Assembly: GCF_001439845.1 (NCBI RefSeq)
Contig: NZ_JYLO01000019.1
Coordinates: 59,115-123,114 of the forward strand
Reading direction: 5' to 3'
Origin: Pseudomonas lactis
Lineage (GTDB): Bacteria; Pseudomonadota; Gammaproteobacteria; Pseudomonadales; Pseudomonadaceae
DNA: 64,000 nucleotides
Part shown: in pieces, positions 43,709 to 52,100 of the stretch
Numbering within the stretch: the stretch's first letter is position 1
Layout of the letters: every line of letters begins with the position of its first letter
Program-made: the position numbers and the translations under genes
The notes under the pieces: model-generated
Seen by the model: only the letters and a program-made list of their open reading frames with translations
What the model was told of the DNA's origin: nothing
Databases searched by the model: none

Positions 43709-44610
43709 GCTTGCGCCCTGCGATAGGCCCCTGGCTGTTGGCCGGTGACCTTGTGGAAGGCTCGGGTAAACGCCGCCACCGATTGATACCCGGCTGCGAG
43801 GGACACCTCGGCCACGGTCTGGTCCGCCTTGAGCAGTTCACAGGCGTGACGCATACGGATCATCAGCAGCACTTGCCCAGGTGACTGCCCGCACAATTCA
43901 CTGAACCGTTTAAAAAATGCCGAGCGCGACAGCCCGGTACGGGCCGCCATGCTTTCCAGGCTCCAGGGCTCGGCCGGGTGTGCGATCAATTGCTCCAGCA
44001 AAGGCGCGAACGCCGGTGCCCGACCCAATGCGGCCAGGCCGCCAAGCTCGGTATTGTCGATCACTTGCTGGCGCAACACGTATAGGAACAACAGGTGGCA
44101 AAGGCGTTCAAGCAGCGCGGAAGAGGGCGCTGGCGTACATGCGCATTCTTGCAGGATCAACTCGAAAAGATTGCGTGCAGCCGCAAGCGACGGGTCGCCA
44201 GCGCGCAGGATGATCCAGCTGGGCAGGGTGTCGACAATCAGCGTCGACAAGCCGGATTGGAAGTGAAAGAAACCGCAGACTAATCCCACACCGTCCGTGG
44301 CCGTGCTGTCGAGGGACAGCATCTGCCGGCGTGGGCACTCTTGGGCGCCTGCCGCCGTGGCGTGCCCGGACAGCCGAAAGGCAAAATCACGCAGCAGAAA
44401 CACCGCGTCACCATTATTCAGGTGTTGGGGCGTTGGATCGCCGTCGATATGCAGCCAGCATTCGCCCTGCACGATCAAGTGGAAGCTCGCCTGTGCCAGG
44501 CCATGGGTGCTCGCGTGCCAGTCACCGCAATAGCGGCCGACGTGAAACAAACTGGTGTTGAGTTCGAGGCTATCTAATAACCAATCGACAAGAACATCGG
44601 ACGAATTCAT
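43705..44610 (-). CDS. AraC-family regulator with N-terminal cupin
   Basis: The 301-residue protein has an AraC-binding-type cupin (residues 20-100, FHLIVQGECWLHIDGD) and a C-terminal double HTH. The first HTH is TGLSRSAFFKRFSELCG, and the second ends VAEVSLAAGYQSVAAFTRAFHKVTG. It is divergent from the AhpD-like gene that heads the transporter operon, with about 100 bases between. That suggests it controls the operon. Confidence 0.88.
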   Translation of the reverse strand: MNSSDVLVDWLLDSLELNTSLFHVGRYCGDWHASTHGLAQASFHLIVQGECWLHIDGDPTPQHLNNGDAVFLLRDFAFRLSGHATAAGAQECPRRQMLSLDSTATDGVGLVCGFFHFQSGLSTLIVDTLPSWIILRAGDPSLAAARNLFELILQECACTPAPSSALLERLCHLLFLYVLRQQVIDNTELGGLAALGRAPAFAPLLEQLIAHPAEPWSLESMAARTGLSRSAFFKRFSELCGQSPGQVLLMIRMRHACELLKADQTVAEVSLAAGYQSVAAFTRAFHKVTGQQPGAYRRAQA

Positions 44611-44713
44611 CTAATGGAAAGACTCAAGAGCAAGTAATCGCTACTTTAGCCTATTGAGCGCTTTTTTTAGAACCAACAGACTGGGGCATTCAAACCCAAC
44701 AGGAGACCACTCC

Positions 44714-45274
44714 ATGTCCCGTGTACCGTTGCTCACGCCTGAAACCGCCCCGCAAGCGGCCAAACCCTTCCTGGAAAACGCGCTCAAAGGCTCGGGTTTT
44801 ATTCCTAACCTGCTGGGGGTACTGGCCAACGCACCCGCCGCGCTGGAAACCTACATCACCGTCTCCGGCTTGAATGCCAAGGCAGAACTGAGCCTGGCCG
44901 ACCGTGAAGTGGTGCAATTGATTGCCGCCACCAGCCACGGGTGTGATTTCTGCGTCGCCGGCCACACGGCGGTTGCCCGCAATAAAGCCAAGTTGCCAGA
45001 GGAGGTGATCGAGGCCTTGCGCCGCCGCGGTGAGTTGCCCGACGCGCGCTATGAGACACTCGCTGCCTTTACCCGTGAAGTGATTGCCACCCGTGGGGAT
45101 GTGAGTGACGCGGGCTTTGAGGCATTCCGCGCTGCCGGCTACACCGACGGCCACGCGCTGGAAGTCATCCTGGGTGTCAGCCTGGCAACCCTGTGCAACT
45201 TCGCTAACGTGTTTGCCCGCACCCCGCTGAACCCGGAACTGGCGCAATACCGTTGGGAAAAACCGGTCAACTGA
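44714..45274 (+). CDS. AhpD-like / carboxymuconolactone decarboxylase family protein
   Basis: The 186-residue protein has the CMD-fold active-site motif SHGCDFCVAGHTAVA near residue 80, a CxxC followed by His as in AhpD-type peroxidase partners. AGGAG lies 8 bases before the ATG; an upstream ATG at 44654 is not favoured. It is the first gene of the operon with the acyl-CoA dehydrogenase-like protein and the ABC transporter. It could be a redox partner or detoxifier for the oxidoreductase next to it. Confidence 0.88.
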   Translation: MSRVPLLTPETAPQAAKPFLENALKGSGFIPNLLGVLANAPAALETYITVSGLNAKAELSLADREVVQLIAATSHGCDFCVAGHTAVARNKAKLPEEVIEALRRRGELPDARYETLAAFTREVIATRGDVSDAGFEAFRAAGYTDGHALEVILGVSLATLCNFANVFARTPLNPELAQYRWEKPVN

Positions 45275-45313
45275 TTCGGCGTTGGCCCACCTGCTGTAAA
45301 AGGAGAGACATGA

Positions 45314-46375
45314 ATGCTTGACCCAATCTTGAGCCGTTGGCTCGATGTTCAAGCGCAGGCCCTGGACGTGGGCAGTTGCGATCCACAGGAAGTGCTGCCG
45401 CGGCTGGCAGAAGCCAATATTCTGAAAATCGGTGTGCCCACTCAATTGGGCGGCCTGGGCGGTGATGTGGCGGGGGCGGTCGAGGCCATCGCCAATGTGG
45501 CCAGCCATTCCCTGGCGGCGGCGTTTGTGTGCTGGGGCCAGCGCTCGTTTATCGAGTACTTGCTGCAGAGCCCCAATCAGCGCCTGCGCGAGCAACTGAT
45601 GCCAGACCTGCTCAGCGGCAAGTTGGCCGGCGCCACCGGGCTGTCGAATGCGATGAAGTTTCTGTCGGGTATCGAGACGTTGCAGATCAGCGCCGAGCCC
45701 AACGACCACGGTTGGACGCTCAACGGTCGCCTGCATTGGGTGACCAACTTGCGCAAGAATGGCTTTGTCGCTGCAGCGGCCATCGAGCATGCGGGCGGCG
45801 GCGCGCCGTTTATCCTGGCGATTCCGGATTCGGTGGCCGGGTTACAGCGTTCACGTGACCTGGAGCTGCTCGGGCTGCAATCGAGCAACACCGCAGCGCT
45901 TGGCCTGGAAGGCGTGGAGCTGAGTCGCGAGTGGTTGCTGCACGAGGATGCGCGCAAGTTTTTACCGGCGGTACGCCCGGCGTTCCTGGGCTTGCAGTGC
46001 GGCATGTCGATTGGCTTGGCCCGGCGTTCGCTAGCCGAAGTGGCTCACCATTTGGGTGCCAGTCGCACTGTGCTGCGCGAAGAGTTGGAAGCCCTGCGCG
46101 TGACCCTGGATCATCTGGTCAGCGAGCTTAAAAACGGGCTGTTGGCCGGGCGTTTTACCGCCGAGCCCATACCGCTGTTCAAGCTGCGCATCGCCTTGGC
46201 TGAAACCGCCGCCAGCGCCGTGCAGCTTGAACTGCAAGCCAGCGGTGGCAAGGCCTATTTGACCGCCCATGGCAGCGGCTTTGCCCGGCGCTGGCGCGAG
46301 TCGGCCTTTGTGCCGATCGTAACGCCCAGCCTGGTGCAACTGCGTACCGAGCTGCATCGCCAGGCCAATCTATGA
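45314..46375 (+). CDS. acyl-CoA dehydrogenase-like flavoprotein of a sulfonate-type transport operon
   Basis: The 353-residue protein has the flavin fold of the acyl-CoA dehydrogenase / SfnB / desulfurisation-monooxygenase group. Supporting segments are LAEANILKIGVPTQLGGLGG, FVCWGQRSFIEYLL, GATGLSNAMKFLSG, GWTLNGRLHWVTN and a helical C-terminal half. AAGGAG precedes the ATG. Its stop codon overlaps the start of the ABC ATPase gene by 4 bases (ATGA), so it is coupled to uptake. Substrate oxidation after uptake by the adjacent transporter is a fair inference. The compound is unknown. Confidence 0.83.
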   Translation: MLDPILSRWLDVQAQALDVGSCDPQEVLPRLAEANILKIGVPTQLGGLGGDVAGAVEAIANVASHSLAAAFVCWGQRSFIEYLLQSPNQRLREQLMPDLLSGKLAGATGLSNAMKFLSGIETLQISAEPNDHGWTLNGRLHWVTNLRKNGFVAAAAIEHAGGGAPFILAIPDSVAGLQRSRDLELLGLQSSNTAALGLEGVELSREWLLHEDARKFLPAVRPAFLGLQCGMSIGLARRSLAEVAHHLGASRTVLREELEALRVTLDHLVSELKNGLLAGRFTAEPIPLFKLRIALAETAASAVQLELQASGGKAYLTAHGSGFARRWRESAFVPIVTPSLVQLRTELHRQANL

Positions 46376-47175
46376 GCCAGCCGGTATTGACGGCCCAGGG
46401 TATTTGCCTGGGGTATGGCAGCGGGCCGGTGCTGCAAGGCTTCGACTTGCACTTGCAACCGGGTGAAGTGGTGTCGATCCTGGGCCCCAGCGGCGTGGGC
46501 AAATCCAGCCTGCTGCGGGTGCTGGCCGGCTTGCAGGCACCTCAGGCTGGCCGCGTGCAGGTGTTGGGCGAACCATTGAGCGGCCCGCATCCGCGCGTGG
46601 TGGTGGCCTTTCAAGACCCGAGCCTGCTGCCTTGGCTGACCCTGGAAAAGAACGTTGCCTTCGGCCTGGATTTCGCCCGCCAACCGCACTTGAGTGTTGA
46701 AGAGCGCCGCCGGCGTGTCGACCACGCCATTGCGGCGGTAGGGCTGGAACCTGCGCGCCAGCAGTTCCCGGCGCAATTGTCCGGTGGTATGGCCCAGCGC
46801 ACGGCATTGGCTCGCTGCCTGGCGCGTCAGCCGCAAGTGTTGCTGCTCGACGAACCCTTCGGCGCGCTGGATGAAGTGACTCGCGCCGATATGCAGCACC
46901 TGTTGCTCAAGGTCAATCGTGAGCAAGGCTCGGCGGCCGTATTGATCACCCACGACATCGACGAAGCACTGCTGCTGTCGGATCGCATCCTGCTACTGGG
47001 TAACCGCCCGGCGCGGACGTTGGGTGAGTGGGTTATCGACTTGCCACACCCTCGGGAAGAACAGGTCGAGGCCATCGGCGCACTGCGTATCGATATTCTG
47101 AAAACCTTACGGCAGGCGAGCCGCCCTCAACCCAACCCCCTTGAACAACAGGAGATTAACTATGTGTCTGGATGA
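46372..47175 (+). CDS. ABC transporter ATPase (SsuB/TauB type)
   Basis: The 267-residue protein has Walker A (GPSGVGKSS), the signature motif LSGGMAQRTALARCLARQP, Walker B (VLLLDEPFGALDEVT) and the switch His (VLITHDIDEALLL). It belongs to the nitrate/sulfonate/taurine ATPase group. It overlaps the upstream oxidoreductase by ATGA, and its last codons overlap the start of the substrate-binding gene. Confidence 0.93.
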   Translation: MSQPVLTAQGICLGYGSGPVLQGFDLHLQPGEVVSILGPSGVGKSSLLRVLAGLQAPQAGRVQVLGEPLSGPHPRVVVAFQDPSLLPWLTLEKNVAFGLDFARQPHLSVEERRRRVDHAIAAVGLEPARQQFPAQLSGGMAQRTALARCLARQPQVLLLDEPFGALDEVTRADMQHLLLKVNREQGSAAVLITHDIDEALLLSDRILLLGNRPARTLGEWVIDLPHPREEQVEAIGALRIDILKTLRQASRPQPNPLEQQEINYVSG

Positions 47176-48361
47176 CTTGACCCACTCGCGCCGTGATTTT
47201 CTCAAGCTGTCGGCGGTGCTCAGTGCCGCCGGCGCCTTGCCGTTGTTGAGCAGCCTGCAAGCCCGTGCCGCCAACGAGCCCGATGCGCCGGTACGCATCG
47301 GCTATTTGCCTATCACTGACGCCACGCCACTGCTGGTGGCCCACAACAACGGCCTGTTCGAAGCCGAAGGCATCAAGGCCGAGCGCCCGGTGTTGTTGCG
47401 CAGCTGGGCCCAGGTGATCGAGGCGTTTATCTCCGGCCAGGTCAACGTGATACACCTGCTGTCACCCATGACCGTATGGGCGCGCTACGGCAGTAAGGTG
47501 CCGGCTAAAGTCGTGGCGTGGAACCATGTGGGCGGTTCGGGCTTGACCGTATCCCCAGGCATTACCGACGTGAAGCAACTGGGCGGCAAGTCAGTGGCGA
47601 TTCCGTTCTGGTACTCGATCCATAACGTGGTGGTGCAGCAACTGTTTCGTGACAACGGCCTCACGCCTGTCACCCGTGCCACCGGCAGTTCGATTGCCGC
47701 CAATGAGGTCAACCTGATCGTGTTGCCGCCCTCGGACATGCCTCCGGCCCTGGCCAGCAAACGCATCGACGGCTACATCGTCGCCGAACCGTTCAACGCC
47801 TTGGCAGAAAACCTCAAGGTCGGTCGCGTGCAGCGCTTTACCGGCGACGTGTGGCGCAACCATGCCTGCTGCGTGGTGTTCATGCACGAACACGACCTGA
47901 CCAACCGTCCGCAGTGGTCGCAAAAGGTCGTGAACGCCATCGTCAAGGCCCAGGTGTGGACCCGCGACAACCGCGAAGAGGCGGTAAAGCTGCTGTCCAA
48001 GGATGGCCCGAACCGCTACACGCCCCATGCCGAGCCGGTGTTGAGCAAAGTCCTGGCGCCTGCGGCCAGCGACCGCGCCGGCTATGTTGCCGACGGCGCA
48101 ATCCAGCACGCCAACTGGGACGAGCATCGCATCGACTTCCAACCGTACCCGTTCCCCAGCTACACCGAAGAACTGGTGCGGCGCTTGAAGGACACCTTGA
48201 TCGAAGGCGATAAAAAGTTTCTCGCAGACCTGGACCCAGCCTTCGTCGCCAAGGACCTGGTGGACGACCGTTTCGTGCGCAAGGCGATCGAAGCCGTGGG
48301 CGGCATGCAGACCTTCGGTTTGCCGGACGGCTATGAGCGGCACGAGGAGATCGGCGTTTGA
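47162..48361 (+). CDS. ABC transporter substrate-binding protein, Tat-type signal (NrtA/SsuA-like)
   Basis: The 399-residue protein starts at 47162 with GGAGATTAAC before it. The N-terminus has a twin-arginine motif, SRRDFLKLSA, ahead of a hydrophobic stretch and a cleavage region (LQARA-ANE), so export by the Tat system is likely. The mature part (RIGYLPITDATPLLVAHNNGLFEAEGIKAE) fits the NMT1/THI5-like binding proteins of nitrate, sulfonate and taurine transporters. A folded-state export route can mean a bound cofactor or metal, but none is visible. The stop overlaps the permease start in TTGA. Confidence 0.9.
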   Translation: MCLDDLTHSRRDFLKLSAVLSAAGALPLLSSLQARAANEPDAPVRIGYLPITDATPLLVAHNNGLFEAEGIKAERPVLLRSWAQVIEAFISGQVNVIHLLSPMTVWARYGSKVPAKVVAWNHVGGSGLTVSPGITDVKQLGGKSVAIPFWYSIHNVVVQQLFRDNGLTPVTRATGSSIAANEVNLIVLPPSDMPPALASKRIDGYIVAEPFNALAENLKVGRVQRFTGDVWRNHACCVVFMHEHDLTNRPQWSQKVVNAIVKAQVWTRDNREEAVKLLSKDGPNRYTPHAEPVLSKVLAPAASDRAGYVADGAIQHANWDEHRIDFQPYPFPSYTEELVRRLKDTLIEGDKKFLADLDPAFVAKDLVDDRFVRKAIEAVGGMQTFGLPDGYERHEEIGV

Positions 48362-49119
48362 ACAACAGCAGAATCCCCGGCTGGTGGCTGGGGCTGAGTG
48401 GCTTGGCGGGGTTGTTGGTGCTGTGGTGGCTGGGCGTGAAAGTCTTTGGCGAGGCCGATGGCCTGTCGGCGCGCTTTTCCCTGGCGGCCACCGCGAGCAG
48501 CCTGTGGGAATTGCTCGGACGCAGTGAGTTGTACCTGCACATCGCCGTCAGCTTGAAGCGTATTTTTGTCGGGTTGTTTCTCGCGTTGTTAGTGGGAGTA
48601 CCCCTCGGGTTGCTGGTGGGCAGTTCGCGTAACCTGGAGGCGGCGACAACGCCGGCGTTCCAGTTTCTGCGGATGATTTCGCCACTGTCGTGGATGCCTA
48701 TCGTGGTGATGCTGATGGGCGTGGGCGACCAGCCTATCTACTTCCTGCTGGCCTTCGCGGCTGTCTGGCCGATCATGCTCAACACCGCAGCCGGCGTGCG
48801 TCAGCTCGACCCGCGCTGGTTGCAACTGAGCAAGAGCTTGAGCGCCACGCGTTGGGAAACATTGCGTCGGGTGGTCATTCCTGGCGTGGTGGGGCATGTG
48901 CTGACCGGCGTGCGCCTGGCCATCGGTATTCTGTGGATCGTGCTGGTGCCCTGCGAAATGCTCGGGGTCAGCGCGGGCCTGGGGTATTACATCCTTGATA
49001 CCCGCGATCGTCTGGCGTACTCGGAGTTGATGGCGATGGTAGTAGTCATCGGGTTGCTGGGGTTTGCACTGGATGCGTTTGCGCGTTGGGTGCACCAGCG
49101 GTGGGTGCATGGCGGCTGA
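48358..49119 (+). CDS. ABC transporter permease (SsuC/TauC type)
   Basis: The 253-residue inner-membrane protein has about six hydrophobic segments. Its EAA-loop reads SKSLSATRWETLRRVVIPGVVGHVLTG, typical of nitrate/sulfonate permeases. The start is TTG at 48358 in TTGA overlap with the binding-protein stop, with GAGGAG 9 bases before it. It is the last gene of the operon. The convergent toxin-like gene ends about 50 bases beyond it. Confidence 0.92.
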   Translation: MNNSRIPGWWLGLSGLAGLLVLWWLGVKVFGEADGLSARFSLAATASSLWELLGRSELYLHIAVSLKRIFVGLFLALLVGVPLGLLVGSSRNLEAATTPAFQFLRMISPLSWMPIVVMLMGVGDQPIYFLLAFAAVWPIMLNTAAGVRQLDPRWLQLSKSLSATRWETLRRVVIPGVVGHVLTGVRLAIGILWIVLVPCEMLGVSAGLGYYILDTRDRLAYSELMAMVVVIGLLGFALDAFARWVHQRWVHGG

Positions 49120-49169
49120 TGATTTTGATCGTTGCCTGCGTGCTGCGCAGGCAACTATTTAACGTGTTG

Positions 49170-52100
49170 TCAGGTTGCTGGCGAATAGATTTGCAGGTCT
49201 CCCGCCAGATCGTTGTCAGCGTTCAGGGTGCCCATCGGCCCCGGTTTAATATCCTTGGAGTTCGTGCCGTAGCCCACCTTCATGCCTGTTCGTTCGTAAA
49301 CACCGATACCGATCCCTCCGGTCGCCTCAGCCAGGCCGGTGACGCCTTGAGTGGTGTTGATGTGCTGGCGTCCTACCAGGGCGACCACTTTGCCTTTGTG
49401 TTTGTGTTGTTCAATGACGCGTGCCGCGTAGTAGTTAAACTCCTTGAGTCTTTTCAGGTTTCGTTGGGTTGTGCTTAGCTTCGTGTAAGCATTCCGGTCA
49501 TGTCGGTGACGCGTCAGATAAAAGTGATCGAGTGGTACGACTTCTATTCCGGCGTCCTGGAATTTTTTGATCAGCGTTTGCAGATTGTATTGAGGGTGAG
49601 CCGGTCTCAGGTTGGGGCCTGTATGGCCCATGCCATCGTCCTTGAGTAATCCACGGTTGTCATAGACGACACCCCCAATGCCGACCACCTTCACATTTTT
49701 GCGTTTGAACAGCTCTATGCTCGCGTCAATTTCGCGGAACATGGCCAGATGCTGGTGGCTCTCCCCAAATATCACCACATCCGAATTGTCCAAGGCTTTT
49801 TCAATCAGGTCGGGCACTTTCTCGTAGGGTTTCGTTTCCGGAATCGTGGGGCGGTTCGGTGGGTCTAAAGGGTCCAGTTTTTGATGGAAGTCATTCATTT
49901 CTGCTTCGAATCGTTGTTCTGTCGGTTTCCTCCGGCTCGGTGTGAAATGGCCTTCGTTGGGACGGCCTTTAATGTGTACGACGTATTCTTCTTTGATGGA
50001 GTCCAGATGATCGGTTTTGTTTACGATCACTGGTGTTGTTGGCGTTCTTGCATCGATGTTCGGCGTTTTTTCGATGGGTTTTTTGTAGGGGTGAAATCGG
50101 CTGTTTTGACGAGCGCTCACTTGCCCACGGGGGGAGAAGTCCGCGCGGGGTGAGGGTGGCATCAGTGTATGCACCGGATCGAAATCCTGAGGTGCACCGA
50201 AAGCTTTCTGTTTATGCGCATCGTATGCATACCAACGCCCATCCCGCTTGACCGCCATGCCCTCGACACTGTTCCCGCTGACTTTAAAAGTGCCCGTTGC
50301 GGCCGCCTCATAGCGGCTTGCGGCGCTGATCAGCGCTTCGCGGTTTGCGGTACCCTTGAGGGAGCCCACCAGGCCGGCTATCGCTTCTGTGCCTTCGTAA
50401 ATGGTTTTGCCCGCGCCTTTTAGCAGATCGCCCACGCCGTTTAACGGGTTCAGCTCCTTGAGCAGAGACGGCACCATGATTTTCGTGACCTTGAGCGCCT
50501 TGCTGACCGCAGATCCAGCAGTACCCAGCACTTTGCCAATCTTGGCCGCCATGCCTACGCCAGCAGTGACAAAACCGAAAACGTCAAAGGCGACGTCCGT
50601 GATGCCTTCCCCATAGTTGCCCTCCATGAAGTTGACGATTGCAGAACGGAAGGGAATAAGGTTGAGGAAAAACTCTGTGACGTGGGTCAGTATTTCTTGG
50701 TTGCTCTCAAAGGTCGTGGTTCCCGCGGCGGCTTTCTTGATGGCTGGGTTATCCAGTTCCAATGCCTTGATCACCGAGTCGGCAATATGATGACTGCGCG
50801 GGTTGATGAGCATATAAGGCTGCTCAGCGGTGGAGGGCTGTTCGCGATCAAGTTCACTTTCCTTGAAATCACTGAGGTCGATTCGCGAAACCGGCACGGG
50901 TTTGTTCGGGAGAAAATCGAGCAGTGTTTGCCAGCCGTCAACGCGTTTGGCATTGGCTCTGTCTGGATAGAATGGCTCCTCCCTGATCAACTCATTGGCA
51001 AACGCTTCGGGGGCTTTCGGTGTTTTTCTCTTGCCCAGACTTCGGACAACGCCGTTTACGGTGTCGAACTCATAGGTGGTTGTTTGCCCGTTGTGTTGCG
51101 CGGTCACCAGTATGGTCGGGCTGGTATGAAACAAGGTTTCCCCTTTGAAGGGCATCCAGCTGACCCTGTAGCTTTTTTCTTGAAAGTAATTGAGTTTGCC
51201 TTGGGTGAGGTTTTTTCTATCTTCGGGCGGCAGATTGCTGAGTGCGTTGAGGATGGACGTTTTCTTGACGGTCTTATGGTTGTCCAAGGCGGTTGAAAAG
51301 GCATCCTCAAACGCGCGCTGAATATTGAATGACGCACCTTTAGTGAAGGCAATTATCGCATTGAGATCCACACCGGTATTTTCTTTGGTGAGTTCCCAGC
51401 GACCGTCCATGACCCGTTCTTCCATGACGATTTCCAGCAGTGATCGCGGATTGGAGGGTGTATCGCCATTGTATTTGGAAAAAATCTTGAGCTCGAAGTC
51501 CATGCCGGGGCCGAATGTCTTCAGCAGCAGGTCCAGCGCCATCTGTTTACGGCTTGGGAAACTCCCGCCGATTAGCGACGAGGCTTCCATCAGTTTATCG
51601 AGTTGAGCTTTGAACAACGTCTGGGCTTTATCCAGGTCGGCTGGCTGGTACAGCGCATCGTCCTTGGCCGGGAGAATGTCATTGGCCACTGCCCAGTCCA
51701 ACATCGTTGCGGCTTGCGCAGAGGCGGGGGCGGCGCCTGCTGTGTCGGCGGTGATCATCACTTCGGCAAACGACATAGTGGCCACCCGGCCTGGGGTTTT
51801 GGCTTCAATGGCTGCCGCCGCCATGCACAGGTTTGCCCACGCGGTGCTGCCGTACACCACGGAGTCAGGGATGTTCTTGACCAGCAAATGCGGGGCTGCG
51901 CGGCTGAGTAACAGGTGTGCAGCCGCCCCTGCCAATTCCGGTGATTCGCGCCCTGTATCAATCAGGTGTTGGCGCAGGCTGTAGACGATAGTCGACAGCC
52001 GTTGGCCCCAATGTTTTTTGTCTGCCAGGTCGAAACCCGCCACATGGTTTCGTTGGGGCGCTGTCAAGGATTCGGGGTCTAGCAGCAATTGAATTGCCGC

